From the NCBI GenBank assembly GCA_023257145.1, contig JALRDA010000131.1, positions 11,479-75,478 on the forward strand: 64,000 nucleotides of DNA, read 5' to 3'. The position numbers and the translations under genes are program-made. This DNA comes from Candidatus Saccharimonadia bacterium (GTDB taxonomy: Bacteria > Patescibacteriota > Saccharimonadia > Saccharimonadales > Saccharimonadaceae). This document shows positions 32,898 to 40,749 of the stretch, in pieces. Each line of letters begins with the position of its first letter. The first letter of the stretch is position 1. The notes beneath the pieces were generated by a model. It had not been told where the DNA came from. It did no database searches and worked only from the letters and a program-made list of their open reading frames with translations.

Positions 32898-34124
32898 ATG
32901 GATCCTAACCCAACACCTGAATCAAAAAAATCACTTCCTCCTGTGGTAACCCACGCTGATATACAGCAGCCGGTCGAGAACTCTTATGTGCCACCCAAAA
33001 CTAAGAAGCCATTCCGCTACGGTCGCATCGCTGCAACGGTGGCGATTGCGGGTATCGTGGGGCTTGCTGCAGGCTATGGCGGCGCAAAGCTAGCTGGTTC
33101 AACAAGCGATCAATATTCTTCACGGCTAACGAGTGGCGTTGACGGTAATAAAATCGTCACCCAAGAAGAAGAAAACATCTCGAGTGTTGTCTCTAAAGTA
33201 TCCCCGAGTGTGGTTTCAATTATCACCCAGTCGCAGTCGTCGAATTTTTACTTTGGTAATGCAACAGAAGAGGGTGCAGGTACGGGTATTATTGTTAGTA
33301 AAGACGGCTACGTCATGACGAACAAGCATGTGATTAATGGCGCCAGTACAGTTGGGATTGCGTTAGCGGATGGGACGACATATTCCGATGTAAAAGTACT
33401 GGGATCAGACCCGCTGAACGATGTTGCATTCCTAAAAATCCCCGATGTAAATAATTTGCCGGCAGCTGAGCTTGGTGATTCTACCTCGATTCGAGTAGGA
33501 CAGAAGGTAATTGCCATCGGTAACTCACTTGGCCAATATCAAAACACTGTGACGAGCGGTATCGTTTCTGGTACGGGACGGCCTGTCTCAGCACAGGCGG
33601 GCAGTCAAGTAGAGACGCTTACTGACTTAATCCAAACGGATGCAGCGATCAACCCGGGAAATTCCGGCGGTCCACTGTTGAATTTGCAGGGGCAAGTCAT
33701 CGGTATTAATACAGCAATTGCAGCAGATGCCCAGGGTATTGGATTCTCAATTCCAATTGGTGCAACCAAAGGCATTTTGAAGGGTGTATTAGAAGGGAAA
33801 GGTGTACAGCGGGCGTATCTAGGCATTAATTATGTGCCGTTGACGGCGGATGTTGCTGAATTCTATAAACTATCGGTCAAGAAGGGCGCATACGTATTTA
33901 ACGGTGAAGGTAAGACGGCGGTTGCTGAAGGTAGCCCAGCTGCAGACGCCGGCATTAAAGACAAAGACATCGTGACAAAAGTGGGTGATATCGAAGTTGG
34001 TGATCGAGGGAGTGTTTCGAGTCTAGTGGCTGAATATGCACCTGGAGATACGATTAAATTGACTGTCCTGCGTGACGGTAAGACGTTGACGCTTGACGCC
34101 AAGCTTACCGCTTTCAAAAGCTAG
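32898..34124 (+). CDS. HtrA/DegP-like membrane-anchored serine protease with PDZ domain
   Basis: A 408-residue protease. The cytoplasmic N-terminus (Pro-rich, about 40 residues) is followed by one membrane helix (about 46-66), the trypsin-like domain with catalytic H144 (TNKHVI), D175 (LNDVAF) and S256 (GNSGGP), and one PDZ domain (about 305-400). It acts on misfolded or regulatory proteins outside the membrane. The ATG at 32898 has AAAGGAG at a proper distance; the upstream in-frame ATG at 32889 lies directly on that site. Confidence 0.95.
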   Translation: MDPNPTPESKKSLPPVVTHADIQQPVENSYVPPKTKKPFRYGRIAATVAIAGIVGLAAGYGGAKLAGSTSDQYSSRLTSGVDGNKIVTQEEENISSVVSKVSPSVVSIITQSQSSNFYFGNATEEGAGTGIIVSKDGYVMTNKHVINGASTVGIALADGTTYSDVKVLGSDPLNDVAFLKIPDVNNLPAAELGDSTSIRVGQKVIAIGNSLGQYQNTVTSGIVSGTGRPVSAQAGSQVETLTDLIQTDAAINPGNSGGPLLNLQGQVIGINTAIAADAQGIGFSIPIGATKGILKGVLEGKGVQRAYLGINYVPLTADVAEFYKLSVKKGAYVFNGEGKTAVAEGSPAADAGIKDKDIVTKVGDIEVGDRGSVSSLVAEYAPGDTIKLTVLRDGKTLTLDAKLTAFKS

Positions 34125-34137
34125 GGCGATAATTAGT

Positions 34138-34178
34138 CTTAAAAAATAAGATGCCAATTCGGCATCTTATTTTTTAAG
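34138..34178. terminator. bidirectional terminator between htrA-like gene and prmC
   Basis: CTTAAAAAATAAGATGCC pairs with GGCATCTTATTTTTTAAG around AATTC. It overlaps the last codons of prmC on the minus strand. Confidence 0.88.
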
Positions 34179-35018
34179 AACGACGATAAGCCCTTCGACC
34201 TTATAAAGTGTGAATCCATGCTCCTTTGCGGTCTGAATAATTGCCGCATGTTGCCGAGGGTCAGCTTCGAGTAGCAAATAGCCACCGGAGTTTAAGTGTG
34301 AGGGTGCTTGCTCAATCAACTTGTTAATAAGTGCTAGGCCATCATCATCAGCAAAGAGGGCGAGGGCAGGCTCAAATTTAGTCTCTGGTGAACGATCCCA
34401 TTCTGGATCAACGTAAGGTAAATTGGCAACAATATATTCCGCCTGGAACGGGTAGGCGGCAAGGAGATCGCTACGGGTAAGTGTCACGTTTGCATGGAGC
34501 CATTTTGCATTTGTCTCGGCAATTTTCAATGCATGGCGGCTGACATCCAGCAGCGTTACATCCAATTCAGGGATTTCGAGTTTTGCTGAAATGCCCAGAC
34601 AGCCTGTGCCAGTTCCAACATCAACAAGGCGAAGCGGCTTTCCGTCCAAGCTTAAAGTTGATTGGGCCGTCAGCTCCTTTAAGATAGTAATAATTGTTTC
34701 GGACTCGGGTCGAGGAATGAGCGTCGCGGGATTAACGCGAAACAGCCGGCCGTAAAATTCTTTGTGACCGACGATATAGGCAACGGGCGTCCGGTCGAGT
34801 CGTAACTGCAATCGTGCGTCAGCGATCTCAAGACGACGCGGAGTGAGTAGCTCGTCGTCGTGCGCATGCAAATACGTCCGTGTTTCGCGCAAGGTGTGCG
34901 CGAGGATTATTTCCGCATCGAGCTTGGCTGAACTAATCCCGGCCGCTGTCAGGGCGCTGGTTGCTGTTTGCAGCCAGTCTTTAATTGCTGGCGCTTTTAG
35001 CGGCAAGTTCTCGTTCAT
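34167..35018 (-). CDS. prmC: release factor glutamine methyltransferase PrmC (HemK)
   Basis: A 283-residue S-adenosylmethionine-dependent enzyme that methylates the Gln of the GGQ motif in RF1 and RF2. The SAM-binding motif LVDVGTGTGCLGISAKL and the substrate motif, here NLPYVDP instead of the commoner NPPY, are present after the N-terminal helical domain (about residues 1-80). It overlaps the end of prfA by 38 bases, so the enzyme and one of its substrates are made from the same mRNA. Confidence 0.94.
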   Translation of the reverse strand: MNENLPLKAPAIKDWLQTATSALTAAGISSAKLDAEIILAHTLRETRTYLHAHDDELLTPRRLEIADARLQLRLDRTPVAYIVGHKEFYGRLFRVNPATLIPRPESETIITILKELTAQSTLSLDGKPLRLVDVGTGTGCLGISAKLEIPELDVTLLDVSRHALKIAETNAKWLHANVTLTRSDLLAAYPFQAEYIVANLPYVDPEWDRSPETKFEPALALFADDDGLALINKLIEQAPSHLNSGGYLLLEADPRQHAAIIQTAKEHGFTLYKVEGLIVVLKK

Positions 35019-36051
35019 ACGCCTGTAGATGCTCGATTAAATCATCAATTGATCCATTCATCGCTTGGGGAATGCTACTGCGCGAATAGCCGATGCGGTG
35101 GTCGGTAATGCGGTCTTGTGGGAAGTTATAGGTGCGGATCTTTTCACTCCGGTCGCCACTACCAATAAGGCTGCGCCGTTCAGCGGCAAGCTTTGATTGT
35201 TCTTCGTCGATCTTTGCCTGTAGTAGGCGGGCGCGAAGGACGCTCATCGCTTTTTCTTTGTTTTTGATCTGCGACTTCTCGTCCTGGTTGGTAACAACGA
35301 GGCCGGTTGGAAGGTGGGTGATGCGCACGGCACTGTCGGTTGTATTGACCGATTGGCCGCCGTGGCCACCAGCGCGATAGACATCAATCTTTAGGTCGTT
35401 TGCGTTGATCTCGATATCGGTCTCTTGTGCTTCCGGAAGAACGGCAACAGTAACGGTACTGGTGTGGATGCGTCCTTGAGATTCTGTCGCTGGAACACGC
35501 TGAACGCGGTGGACGCCAGACTCGAATTTTAACTGCGCGTAGGGCATGTCACCCTTGACGCTAAACACTACTTCCTTGTATCCACCAGTATCATTGGCAC
35601 TTTCGGACATATGCTCGGTTTTTAGACTGTGCATTTCGCAGTAACGTAGATACATACGGTACAGTTCGGCCGCAAAAAGGCTTGCTTCATCACCGCCGGC
35701 TCCGGCGCGAATTTCGATAATAACATTCTTTTCATCGTTGGGGTCTTTTGGCGCCAACATAATGAACAGTTCATCCTCTAGAGTGGCGAGTTTTTCGGTC
35801 GTCTCGGTAACTTCCATCTTTGCTAGCTCGGCGAGCTCATCGCCACCGCCTTGTAGTTCTTTTGCTTCAGCTAGTTGCGCTTCGAGTGTTTTACGCAGAT
35901 GAGCTTTTTCAAGAATTGTTTCTAACTCGGTGAAGCGTTTGTTTTTGCTACTAAAGTCAGAATCGGTATAAGCGTTCGGCGATGCTAAAAAATCAGCCAA
36001 GCCGGCTTTTTCGGTAGTGAGCTCGTCGATGTTTAAGCTGATCTTTGGCAT
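34981..36051 (-). CDS. prfA: peptide chain release factor 1
   Basis: A 356-residue factor reading UAA and UAG. The codon-recognition motif PAT is in RVPATESQGRIHTST and the catalytic GGQ in AGGHGGQSVNTTDSAVRI. The protein has normal length. The -10 box TACAAT lies just past the rpmE terminator on the minus strand and an AAGGAGA site precedes the ATG. It forms a unit with prmC. Confidence 0.97.
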   Translation of the reverse strand: MPKISLNIDELTTEKAGLADFLASPNAYTDSDFSSKNKRFTELETILEKAHLRKTLEAQLAEAKELQGGGDELAELAKMEVTETTEKLATLEDELFIMLAPKDPNDEKNVIIEIRAGAGGDEASLFAAELYRMYLRYCEMHSLKTEHMSESANDTGGYKEVVFSVKGDMPYAQLKFESGVHRVQRVPATESQGRIHTSTVTVAVLPEAQETDIEINANDLKIDVYRAGGHGGQSVNTTDSAVRITHLPTGLVVTNQDEKSQIKNKEKAMSVLRARLLQAKIDEEQSKLAAERRSLIGSGDRSEKIRTYNFPQDRITDHRIGYSRSSIPQAMNGSIDDLIEHLQAYERELAAKSASN

Positions 36052-36087
36052 GTCGTTTACGCTTTCTCCTTCTTATTATATTGTAAC

Positions 36088-36121
36088 AAAAAAGAGACTA
36101 CGAAGATGCAGTCTCTTTTTT
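36088..36121 (-). terminator. terminator after rpmE
   Basis: AAAAAAGAGACT pairs with AGTCTCTTTTTT around a ten-base loop; T-rich on both strands. It lies between rpmE and the prfA promoter. Confidence 0.85.
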
Positions 36122-36130
36122 GTAAGGGTG

Positions 36131-36451
36131 CTATTGCTCAGCTTTGGCAGCTTTTTTAGCAGCGGCTTTTTTAGCTTTGCTTGCAAGTGCTTCTTTGCGA
36201 GCTTCTGCAGCGGCAAATTTCGCCTTGAAGCGATCGACGCGACCTTCGGTGTCGATAATGCGCTCTTCACCAGTAAAGAATGGGTGAGAGGCTGATGAGA
36301 TGTGGACTTTGACGAGTGGGTACTCGCTGCCATCTTCCCATTTAATAGTTTCGTTGGTCTGCGCAGTAGACTGTGTCAAGAACGCAAACCCAGCCACGTC
36401 ATCGCTAAATACGACGGGACGGTAATCGGTTGGGTGTATAGTGCTTTTCAT
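36131..36451 (-). CDS. rpmE2: ribosomal protein bL31, type B, with Ala/Lys-rich tail
   Basis: A 106-residue protein. The core (MKSTIHPTDYRPVVFSDD, VKVHISSASHPFFTGEERIIDTEGRVDRFKAKF) is L31 of the type without the zinc-binding CxxC. The C-terminal 30 residues are a repetitive Ala/Lys helix (KKAAAKKAAKAEQ) that extends beyond most L31 proteins. The -10 box on the minus strand predicts only about three untranslated bases. Confidence 0.93.
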   Translation of the reverse strand: MKSTIHPTDYRPVVFSDDVAGFAFLTQSTAQTNETIKWEDGSEYPLVKVHISSASHPFFTGEERIIDTEGRVDRFKAKFAAAEARKEALASKAKKAAAKKAAKAEQ

Positions 36452-36460
36452 ATCTGTACT

Positions 36461-36466
36461 AGTATA
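36461..36466 (-). promoter_or_regulatory. -10 box of rpmE, near-leaderless
   Basis: Minus-strand TATACT; predicted +1 at 36454, three bases before the ATG at 36451. Confidence 0.55.
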
Positions 36467-36523
36467 GCTGATCTAACGGGGATTGTCAAAGGGGTTCAGT
36501 TGAGTCTACATCATCGCCGTGTC

Positions 36524-36560
36524 AAAAAAGTAAAACGCCCGCACGTATTTCAGTGCGGGC
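36524..36560 (-). terminator. terminator after the 88-residue orphan gene
   Basis: GCCCGCAC at 36537-36544 pairs with GTGCGGGC at 36553-36560; on the minus strand it is followed by GTTTTACTTTTTT. Confidence 0.85.
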
Positions 36561-36588
36561 AACCGTTCTCGGTCAGCGAGACTGACTC

Positions 36589-36855
36589 CTAGTTGCCTGT
36601 GATTGGCCACCTAATGTTACTGTGAGCATCGGGACATGACTCGGCAACAACAGATTCGAGGGCCTCAAGTTGCTCTGGGTTTAGGCTGTCGACTAGTTCC
36701 TGTAGTAGGAGGGGGTTGTGTAAGCTGCGTGCTAGTTGGCGTCCGATCAGGTTTGCTTCGACGCATTCAGCCACGCTTGGCCGTCTTGTTTTGGCCCTTA
36801 GCGCGCCAATGATACTTCTAATCATTACCATGCTCCATTTTCTCGAAGGTGTCAT
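36589..36855 (-). CDS. orphan small protein of unknown function, 88 residues
   Basis: No family recognised. The N-terminus is basic (RKWS, RAKTRRPS) and the rest helical and acidic (LLLQELVDSLNPEQLEALESVVAES). Two cysteines (C31 and C74) are present. The G+C content is higher than in the flanking genes (34 of 60 bases in 36661-36720). A consensus promoter (TTGCAC, 17 bases, TATAAT) lies so close that the predicted +1 falls within the first codon; ATG or GTG codons at residues 9-11 may be the real start. A strong terminator ends it. Confidence 0.5.
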   Translation of the reverse strand: MTPSRKWSMVMIRSIIGALRAKTRRPSVAECVEANLIGRQLARSLHNPLLLQELVDSLNPEQLEALESVVAESCPDAHSNIRWPITGN

Positions 36856-36859
36856 TTAT

Positions 36860-36888
36860 ATTATAACACCATTAACACTGTTGTGCAA
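36860..36888 (-). promoter_or_regulatory. promoter of the 88-residue orphan gene
   Basis: Minus-strand -35 TTGCAC (36883-36888), 17 bases, -10 TATAAT (36860-36865), abutting the ATG. Confidence 0.6.
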
Positions 36889-36942
36889 GTTACGGCCATC
36901 ATAACGGTGAGGCTAGCTCTGGACAGGGGTTGAATGTTTTGC

Positions 36943-37037
36943 TATACTACAACGGTAACAATTTTTAATGACACAACCGATCCGCATACTTCTGACACAC
37001 TCAGAGCGGACGGCGAGGAAACAAGGAGTAAACAATT
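36943..37037 (+). promoter_or_regulatory. rpsB promoter and leader
   Basis: An extended -10 TGCTATACT (TATACT at 36943-36948) starts a leader of about 80 bases. Within it CCGATCCGC and GCGGACGG can pair around a 16-base loop, just ahead of the AAGGAG site. Autoregulation by S2 through an rpsB leader is known in other bacteria; here it is inferred. Confidence 0.45.
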
Positions 37038-37757
37038 ATGGCAGTAGATGTCGATATTAAAGCTTTGCTCGAAGCTGGTGTCCACTTTGGACACAAAACG
37101 AGCCGTTGGCACCCTAAAATGGCACCTTACATTCACAGTAAGCGCCAGGACAGCCACATCATTGACCTAACAAAGACGGTTGAAGGTCTTGATAAAGCAC
37201 TTCCATTCCTTACGAAAGTAGCCGCAAGTGGCAAACAAGTACTTTTCGTAGGTACAAAGAAGCAAGCTAAGGATATCGTCCGCACAGCTGCTGAAAAAGC
37301 AAACCAACCATTCGTTACTGAACGATGGGTTGGCGGTATGCTTACAAACGTTAACACTGTTAACCAGCAGATCAAGAAACTAAAAGATCTTGAAAAGCGA
37401 ATGACAAGCGGTGACCTTGAAAAGCGCTATAACAAGCTAGAAGTACAGCGCTTCCAGGAAGAAATCGATGAACTGAACGTTAAATACGGTGGTATCAAGA
37501 ACCTAAACGGCAAGCCAGGCGCTATCGTTGTGGTTGATGTCATTACTGATGCAAATGCTGTCAAAGAAGCAAAGACACTTGGCGTGCCAGTTGTTGGTCT
37601 TGTTGACACAAACGCAAACCCAAGCGAAATTGACTACGTCGTTCCAGGTAATGATGATGCAATCAAGGGCGTACAACTACTACTTGATTACTTTACCGCT
37701 GCAGTTGCAGAAGGCGCAGGCGTACAAAAACCAGCTGATAAATCTGAGGAGAAATAA
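37038..37757 (+). CDS. rpsB: ribosomal protein uS2
   Basis: A 239-residue small-subunit protein. The segments LLEAGVHFGHKTSRWHPKMAPYI, FVGTKKQAKDIV, RWVGGMLTN and the PxVGLVDTNANPSEIDYVVPGNDDAI region are diagnostic. An AAGGAG site precedes the ATG. tsf follows after three bases, the standard rpsB-tsf pair. Confidence 0.98.
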   Translation: MAVDVDIKALLEAGVHFGHKTSRWHPKMAPYIHSKRQDSHIIDLTKTVEGLDKALPFLTKVAASGKQVLFVGTKKQAKDIVRTAAEKANQPFVTERWVGGMLTNVNTVNQQIKKLKDLEKRMTSGDLEKRYNKLEVQRFQEEIDELNVKYGGIKNLNGKPGAIVVVDVITDANAVKEAKTLGVPVVGLVDTNANPSEIDYVVPGNDDAIKGVQLLLDYFTAAVAEGAGVQKPADKSEEK

Positions 37758-37760
37758 ACG

Positions 37761-38357
37761 ATGGGCATATTAATCGAAGATATCAAGAAGCTAAAAGAAC
37801 TGACTGGTATTGGCTTGACTGATGCCAAGGCTGCACTTGTTGAAGCTGATGGTGATTTTGATAAAGCACTTGAAGCGATGCGTAAAAAAGGTCTGACAAA
37901 GGCAGAGAAGAAGGGCGATCGTGAAACTCGCGAGGGAATCATTGATAGCTACGTTCACTCAAACCGCATCGGTGTTATTGTCGAAGTAAACTGTGAAACT
38001 GACTTTGTCGCTCGTCTTGATGACTTCAAAGAGCTTGCACACCAGATGGCTATGCAGATCGCTGCGATGGCGCCACAGTATGTTTCAGAAGAAGACATCC
38101 CAGCGGAAGAAGTAGAGCGCGTTAAAGCTGAACTACTTGCAAGCGAAGATCTTCAAAAGAAGCCAGAAGATATGCGTGAGAAGATCGTTGAAGGTCAGCT
38201 AAAGAAGCACTTTGCAGAAAAAGTACTTCTTAGTCAATCGTTTATCCTTGATGACAGCATGACTGTTGAAGGACGTATCAAAGAGCAAATCGCAAAAAGT
38301 GGTGAAAACATCCGTGTTAGCCAGTTCAAGCGAATTGAACTTGGTGTAAACGAATAA
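37761..38357 (+). CDS. tsf: elongation factor Ts, short form
   Basis: A 198-residue nucleotide-exchange factor for EF-Tu. The N-terminal UBA-like domain (IKKLKELTGIGLTDAKAAL) and the core motif VEVNCETDFVARLDDFKELAHQMAMQIAA are clear. It has only one core subdomain, like the short EF-Ts of Thermus, rather than the 280-residue E. coli form. A GAGGAG site overlaps the end of rpsB. Confidence 0.97.
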   Translation: MGILIEDIKKLKELTGIGLTDAKAALVEADGDFDKALEAMRKKGLTKAEKKGDRETREGIIDSYVHSNRIGVIVEVNCETDFVARLDDFKELAHQMAMQIAAMAPQYVSEEDIPAEEVERVKAELLASEDLQKKPEDMREKIVEGQLKKHFAEKVLLSQSFILDDSMTVEGRIKEQIAKSGENIRVSQFKRIELGVNE

Positions 38358-38378
38358 ATTAAACCTTGTTTGTTAGTG

Positions 38379-38408
38379 AAAGAGTCGGCCTCGTGCCGGC
38401 TCTTTTAT
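38379..38408 (+). terminator. terminator after rpsB-tsf
   Basis: AAGAGTCGGC pairs with GCCGGCTCTT around CTCGT; T-run follows. Confidence 0.88.
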
Positions 38409-38465
38409 TGACTTTTTATAGTTTTTATGCTTAAATTATTATAGACATTATTTAAAATAAACAAT

Positions 38466-39218
38466 ATGCACGAAAATAATCCACCATCACACCAGCCCAA
38501 GGAAAAAGGGTACCATCTGCCGCACTACAAAGATTCTGAACTGCCATCAGCAATGAAGTATCCTAGCCCCTGGGATGTAGCGCCTGAAAACCTCCCCGAT
38601 TTGGCAACAATAGCACCGCTCGATAAGCGAGCTGCAAGTGACCCGGAAATGATTCAGTTAATTCAGACGTATAATGCATCGCCGGGCCATCTTCCCGAGA
38701 CGCCTAGTCGCGCATTGCTACAGTCGTTACCGAACAATAATCCAGATACACCCCAAGAAATTATAGCCTCTATGGCGACCTACGATGAACGTAGTAACGG
38801 CGTCGTTTATTTGCGAGCTGACAAGTTTGTTTATGCGCCAGAGCTTCGCGACTTTACGAATGGGCGCGATTCACCCAAGAATGGCCGGCCAAGTAAGTAC
38901 TGGATTAATAAGTATCGCGAGATGCCATATCAAACAATGCCGCCAATAAAGCAGACCATTGCGTACTACGAGGAACTTAGCGGTAAGACCTACTACGCAC
39001 TTGTCGATGATGGCGCGCACAGTCTTGCTGGAGCGGTGGCGCGGGGTGATGAGTACATTCCGGCGGCATCTGTGTCATTTGTTCGCCTTCAGACAAATGT
39101 CATTTCAGAACAGCTTGATCAGTTGTCGGCAGCTGAACAAGAGGCAAAGCCCACTCATCGAAGTTTTGGTGCGAGTATTTTGCATTGCCTGGGTGTTCGA
39201 AAGCCTGGTCGCGACTAG
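38466..39218 (+). CDS. protein of unknown function, 250 residues
   Basis: No family recognised. The first 80 residues are Pro/His-rich and probably disordered (HENNPPSHQPKEKGYHLPHYKD). A more ordered part (about 90-215) holds GVVYLRADKFVYAPELRDF, GRPSKYWINKYREMP and KTYYALVDDGAHSLAGAVARGDEYIPAASVSFVRL. The tail is basic. There is no signal peptide or membrane helix. It has a separate AT-rich leader after the tsf terminator and stands alone. Confidence 0.6.
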   Translation: MHENNPPSHQPKEKGYHLPHYKDSELPSAMKYPSPWDVAPENLPDLATIAPLDKRAASDPEMIQLIQTYNASPGHLPETPSRALLQSLPNNNPDTPQEIIASMATYDERSNGVVYLRADKFVYAPELRDFTNGRDSPKNGRPSKYWINKYREMPYQTMPPIKQTIAYYEELSGKTYYALVDDGAHSLAGAVARGDEYIPAASVSFVRLQTNVISEQLDQLSAAEQEAKPTHRSFGASILHCLGVRKPGRD

Positions 39219-39316
39219 TCATCGTGTTTATAGTTGCAACCTGCGTATATATCGTTTTTACTAAGATATAGAGCGACGGTTTGCCACGGAATATATTTTC
39301 GTGCCGGCGCTAGAAA

Positions 39317-39667
39317 GTGGTGGCTGTTTTGGAGGTTGTACGTATACCGAGTAGTCTTGATTCAAGCCGAAAGGTGCAAGCGCGATTTACCGAACTTGGG
39401 TATAGCGAAGGTGATCGAACATTCGAGTACCAATTAGATTGTGATGGTCTGGAAGGTAAAGATTCGCCGCAACTGTTCTTGGTTTCGATCCCGATCGAAG
39501 ATGCGAATGAGCCGTCTCGGCTTGCAGGGGTGCAGCAGTCCAGCGTCATCTTGAACGAGGCTAAGACTGCTCCGGCGTTCTTGCTTTTGAGGAGTGGAAT
39601 GATGGTCGCATGCACAAATGTACGCGTTCGCGGTAATTCGCATTCGGCCGCAATGCAGTCTAGATGA
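39317..39667 (+). CDS. orphan small protein of unknown function, about 116 residues
   Basis: No family recognised. A mostly beta-strand pattern (RTFEYQLDCDGL, PQLFLVSIPIED, TAPAFLLLRSGMMVACTNVRVRG) suggests a small globular protein; three cysteines or fewer, no signal peptide. The start is unclear: GTG 39317 has no good ribosome site, while GGAGG at 39331-39335 is not followed by a standard start codon at the right distance. G+C is raised (36 of 60 bases in 39481-39540). A strong hairpin follows. Confidence 0.45.
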   Translation: MVAVLEVVRIPSSLDSSRKVQARFTELGYSEGDRTFEYQLDCDGLEGKDSPQLFLVSIPIEDANEPSRLAGVQQSSVILNEAKTAPAFLLLRSGMMVACTNVRVRGNSHSAAMQSR

Positions 39668-39689
39668 CTATTTATTTTGCTTTGAAGTT

Positions 39690-39740
39690 GAGCTCGCCCC
39701 GTCAGGGTTTGAATGCTCCTTCGGGGCGAGCTCACTTTTT
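39690..39740 (+). terminator. hairpin terminator after the orphan gene
   Basis: GAGCTCGCCCC (39690-39700) pairs perfectly with GGGGCGAGCTC (39723-39733), followed by ACTTTTT. Confidence 0.85.
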
Positions 39741-39742
39741 AT

Positions 39743-39773
39743 ACACCGCTATGGCGGTGTTTTTTGCTATAAT
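39743..39773 (+). terminator. second terminator merging into the frr promoter
   Basis: ACACCGC pairs with GCGGTGT, then TTTTT; TGCTATAAT (-10 at 39768-39773) follows directly and drives frr. Confidence 0.7.
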
Positions 39774-39799
39774 AACAACAGACTAAAACGAGGAAATGT

Positions 39800-40354
39800 A
39801 TGTTTGATACCGATACGTATGAATTAAAAATGGCAGGTGCGCTTGAGCACTTTGAGGAAGAATTAAAGAAAGTCCGCACTGGGCGTTCACATCCAAGCAT
39901 GCTTGAGGGCATTAAAGTTGAGGCCTATGGTGTACTGACACCGCTTAACCAAGTTTCAAATATCACCGCTCCGGAACCACAAATGTTGCAGGTGACGCCG
40001 TTCGATCCGAGCAATGTGCAGTTGATTGTCGGCGCGATTCGCGCTGACCAATCTTTGGGCTTTAATCCAAGTGATGACGGCCGCATTATCCGCGTGCCTG
40101 TCCCTCCACTTACAGAGGAGCGACGTAAGCAGCTTGTTAAACAGACGGGTGATAAGGTTGAAGAGACTCGCATTGCGCTACGTAACGTTCGCCAAGATGC
40201 ACTAAAAGATGCCAAGCGCAAAAAAGATGCCAAGGAACTATCAGAGGATGATGTGAAGCGCGTTGAAAAAGAAATCGACAAGCTTATGGCCGACTACCAG
40301 GCAAAGATCGAGGCGACTTTTGCTGCTAAAGAGAAGGATATTCTTACAATCTAA
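39800..40354 (+). CDS. frr: ribosome recycling factor
   Basis: A 184-residue factor that splits post-termination ribosomes with EF-G. The segments LEHFEEELKKVRTGRSHPSMLEGIKVEAYG, PFDPSNVQLIVGAIRA, GRIIRVPVPPLTEERRKQLVKQ and the C-terminal helix are diagnostic. A GAGG site precedes the ATG. Its stop overlaps the next start by one base (TAATG). It begins the frr-nucleotidyltransferase-uppS-rseP-CPBP unit. Confidence 0.97.
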   Translation: MFDTDTYELKMAGALEHFEEELKKVRTGRSHPSMLEGIKVEAYGVLTPLNQVSNITAPEPQMLQVTPFDPSNVQLIVGAIRADQSLGFNPSDDGRIIRVPVPPLTEERRKQLVKQTGDKVEETRIALRNVRQDALKDAKRKKDAKELSEDDVKRVEKEIDKLMADYQAKIEATFAAKEKDILTI

Positions 40355-40749
40355 TGACGATCGTTCGGCGTTTCCAGGAACTTGGTTTGCCAGCAGACCA
40401 ATGTGTCGTTATTGGCAGCGGTATTCTAGATGCGCTAGGACTACGTGAGAGCGATGATATTGATCTTGTCGTATCTTCTGACGTATTTGCGACTTTACAA
40501 GCTGATGGCAGTTGGACGGCCAAAGAAAAGCATAATGACATAGTGCTTCTTAAGGACGACGCCGAAGTCTGGCAAGATTGGGGTGCGGACGAAGAGGCAA
40601 GCTTTTTGAGTCTTTATGAAAACAGCGTTATCATTGACGGCGTGCATTTTGTGAACCCACAGTTTTTACTTGCGTGGAAAAAGCAGCAAAGCCGCGAAAA
40701 AGACGTGAAGGACATTCAGTTGTTAGAGGAGTACTTGCGTCGTGGCTGA
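40354..40749 (+). CDS. nucleotidyltransferase-fold protein
   Basis: A 131-residue protein. The segment VVIGSGILDALGLRESDDIDLVV (residues about 18-40) has the GS and DxD pattern of the MNT/Pol-beta nucleotidyltransferase fold, and a later Asp-containing strand (EVWQDW) could complete the acidic triad. A role such as an antitoxin-like or aminoglycoside-type transferase cannot be chosen; no HEPN partner is nearby. Overlaps of one base with frr and eight with uppS place it firmly in this translation/lipid-carrier unit. Confidence 0.7.
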   Translation: MTIVRRFQELGLPADQCVVIGSGILDALGLRESDDIDLVVSSDVFATLQADGSWTAKEKHNDIVLLKDDAEVWQDWGADEEASFLSLYENSVIIDGVHFVNPQFLLAWKKQQSREKDVKDIQLLEEYLRRG

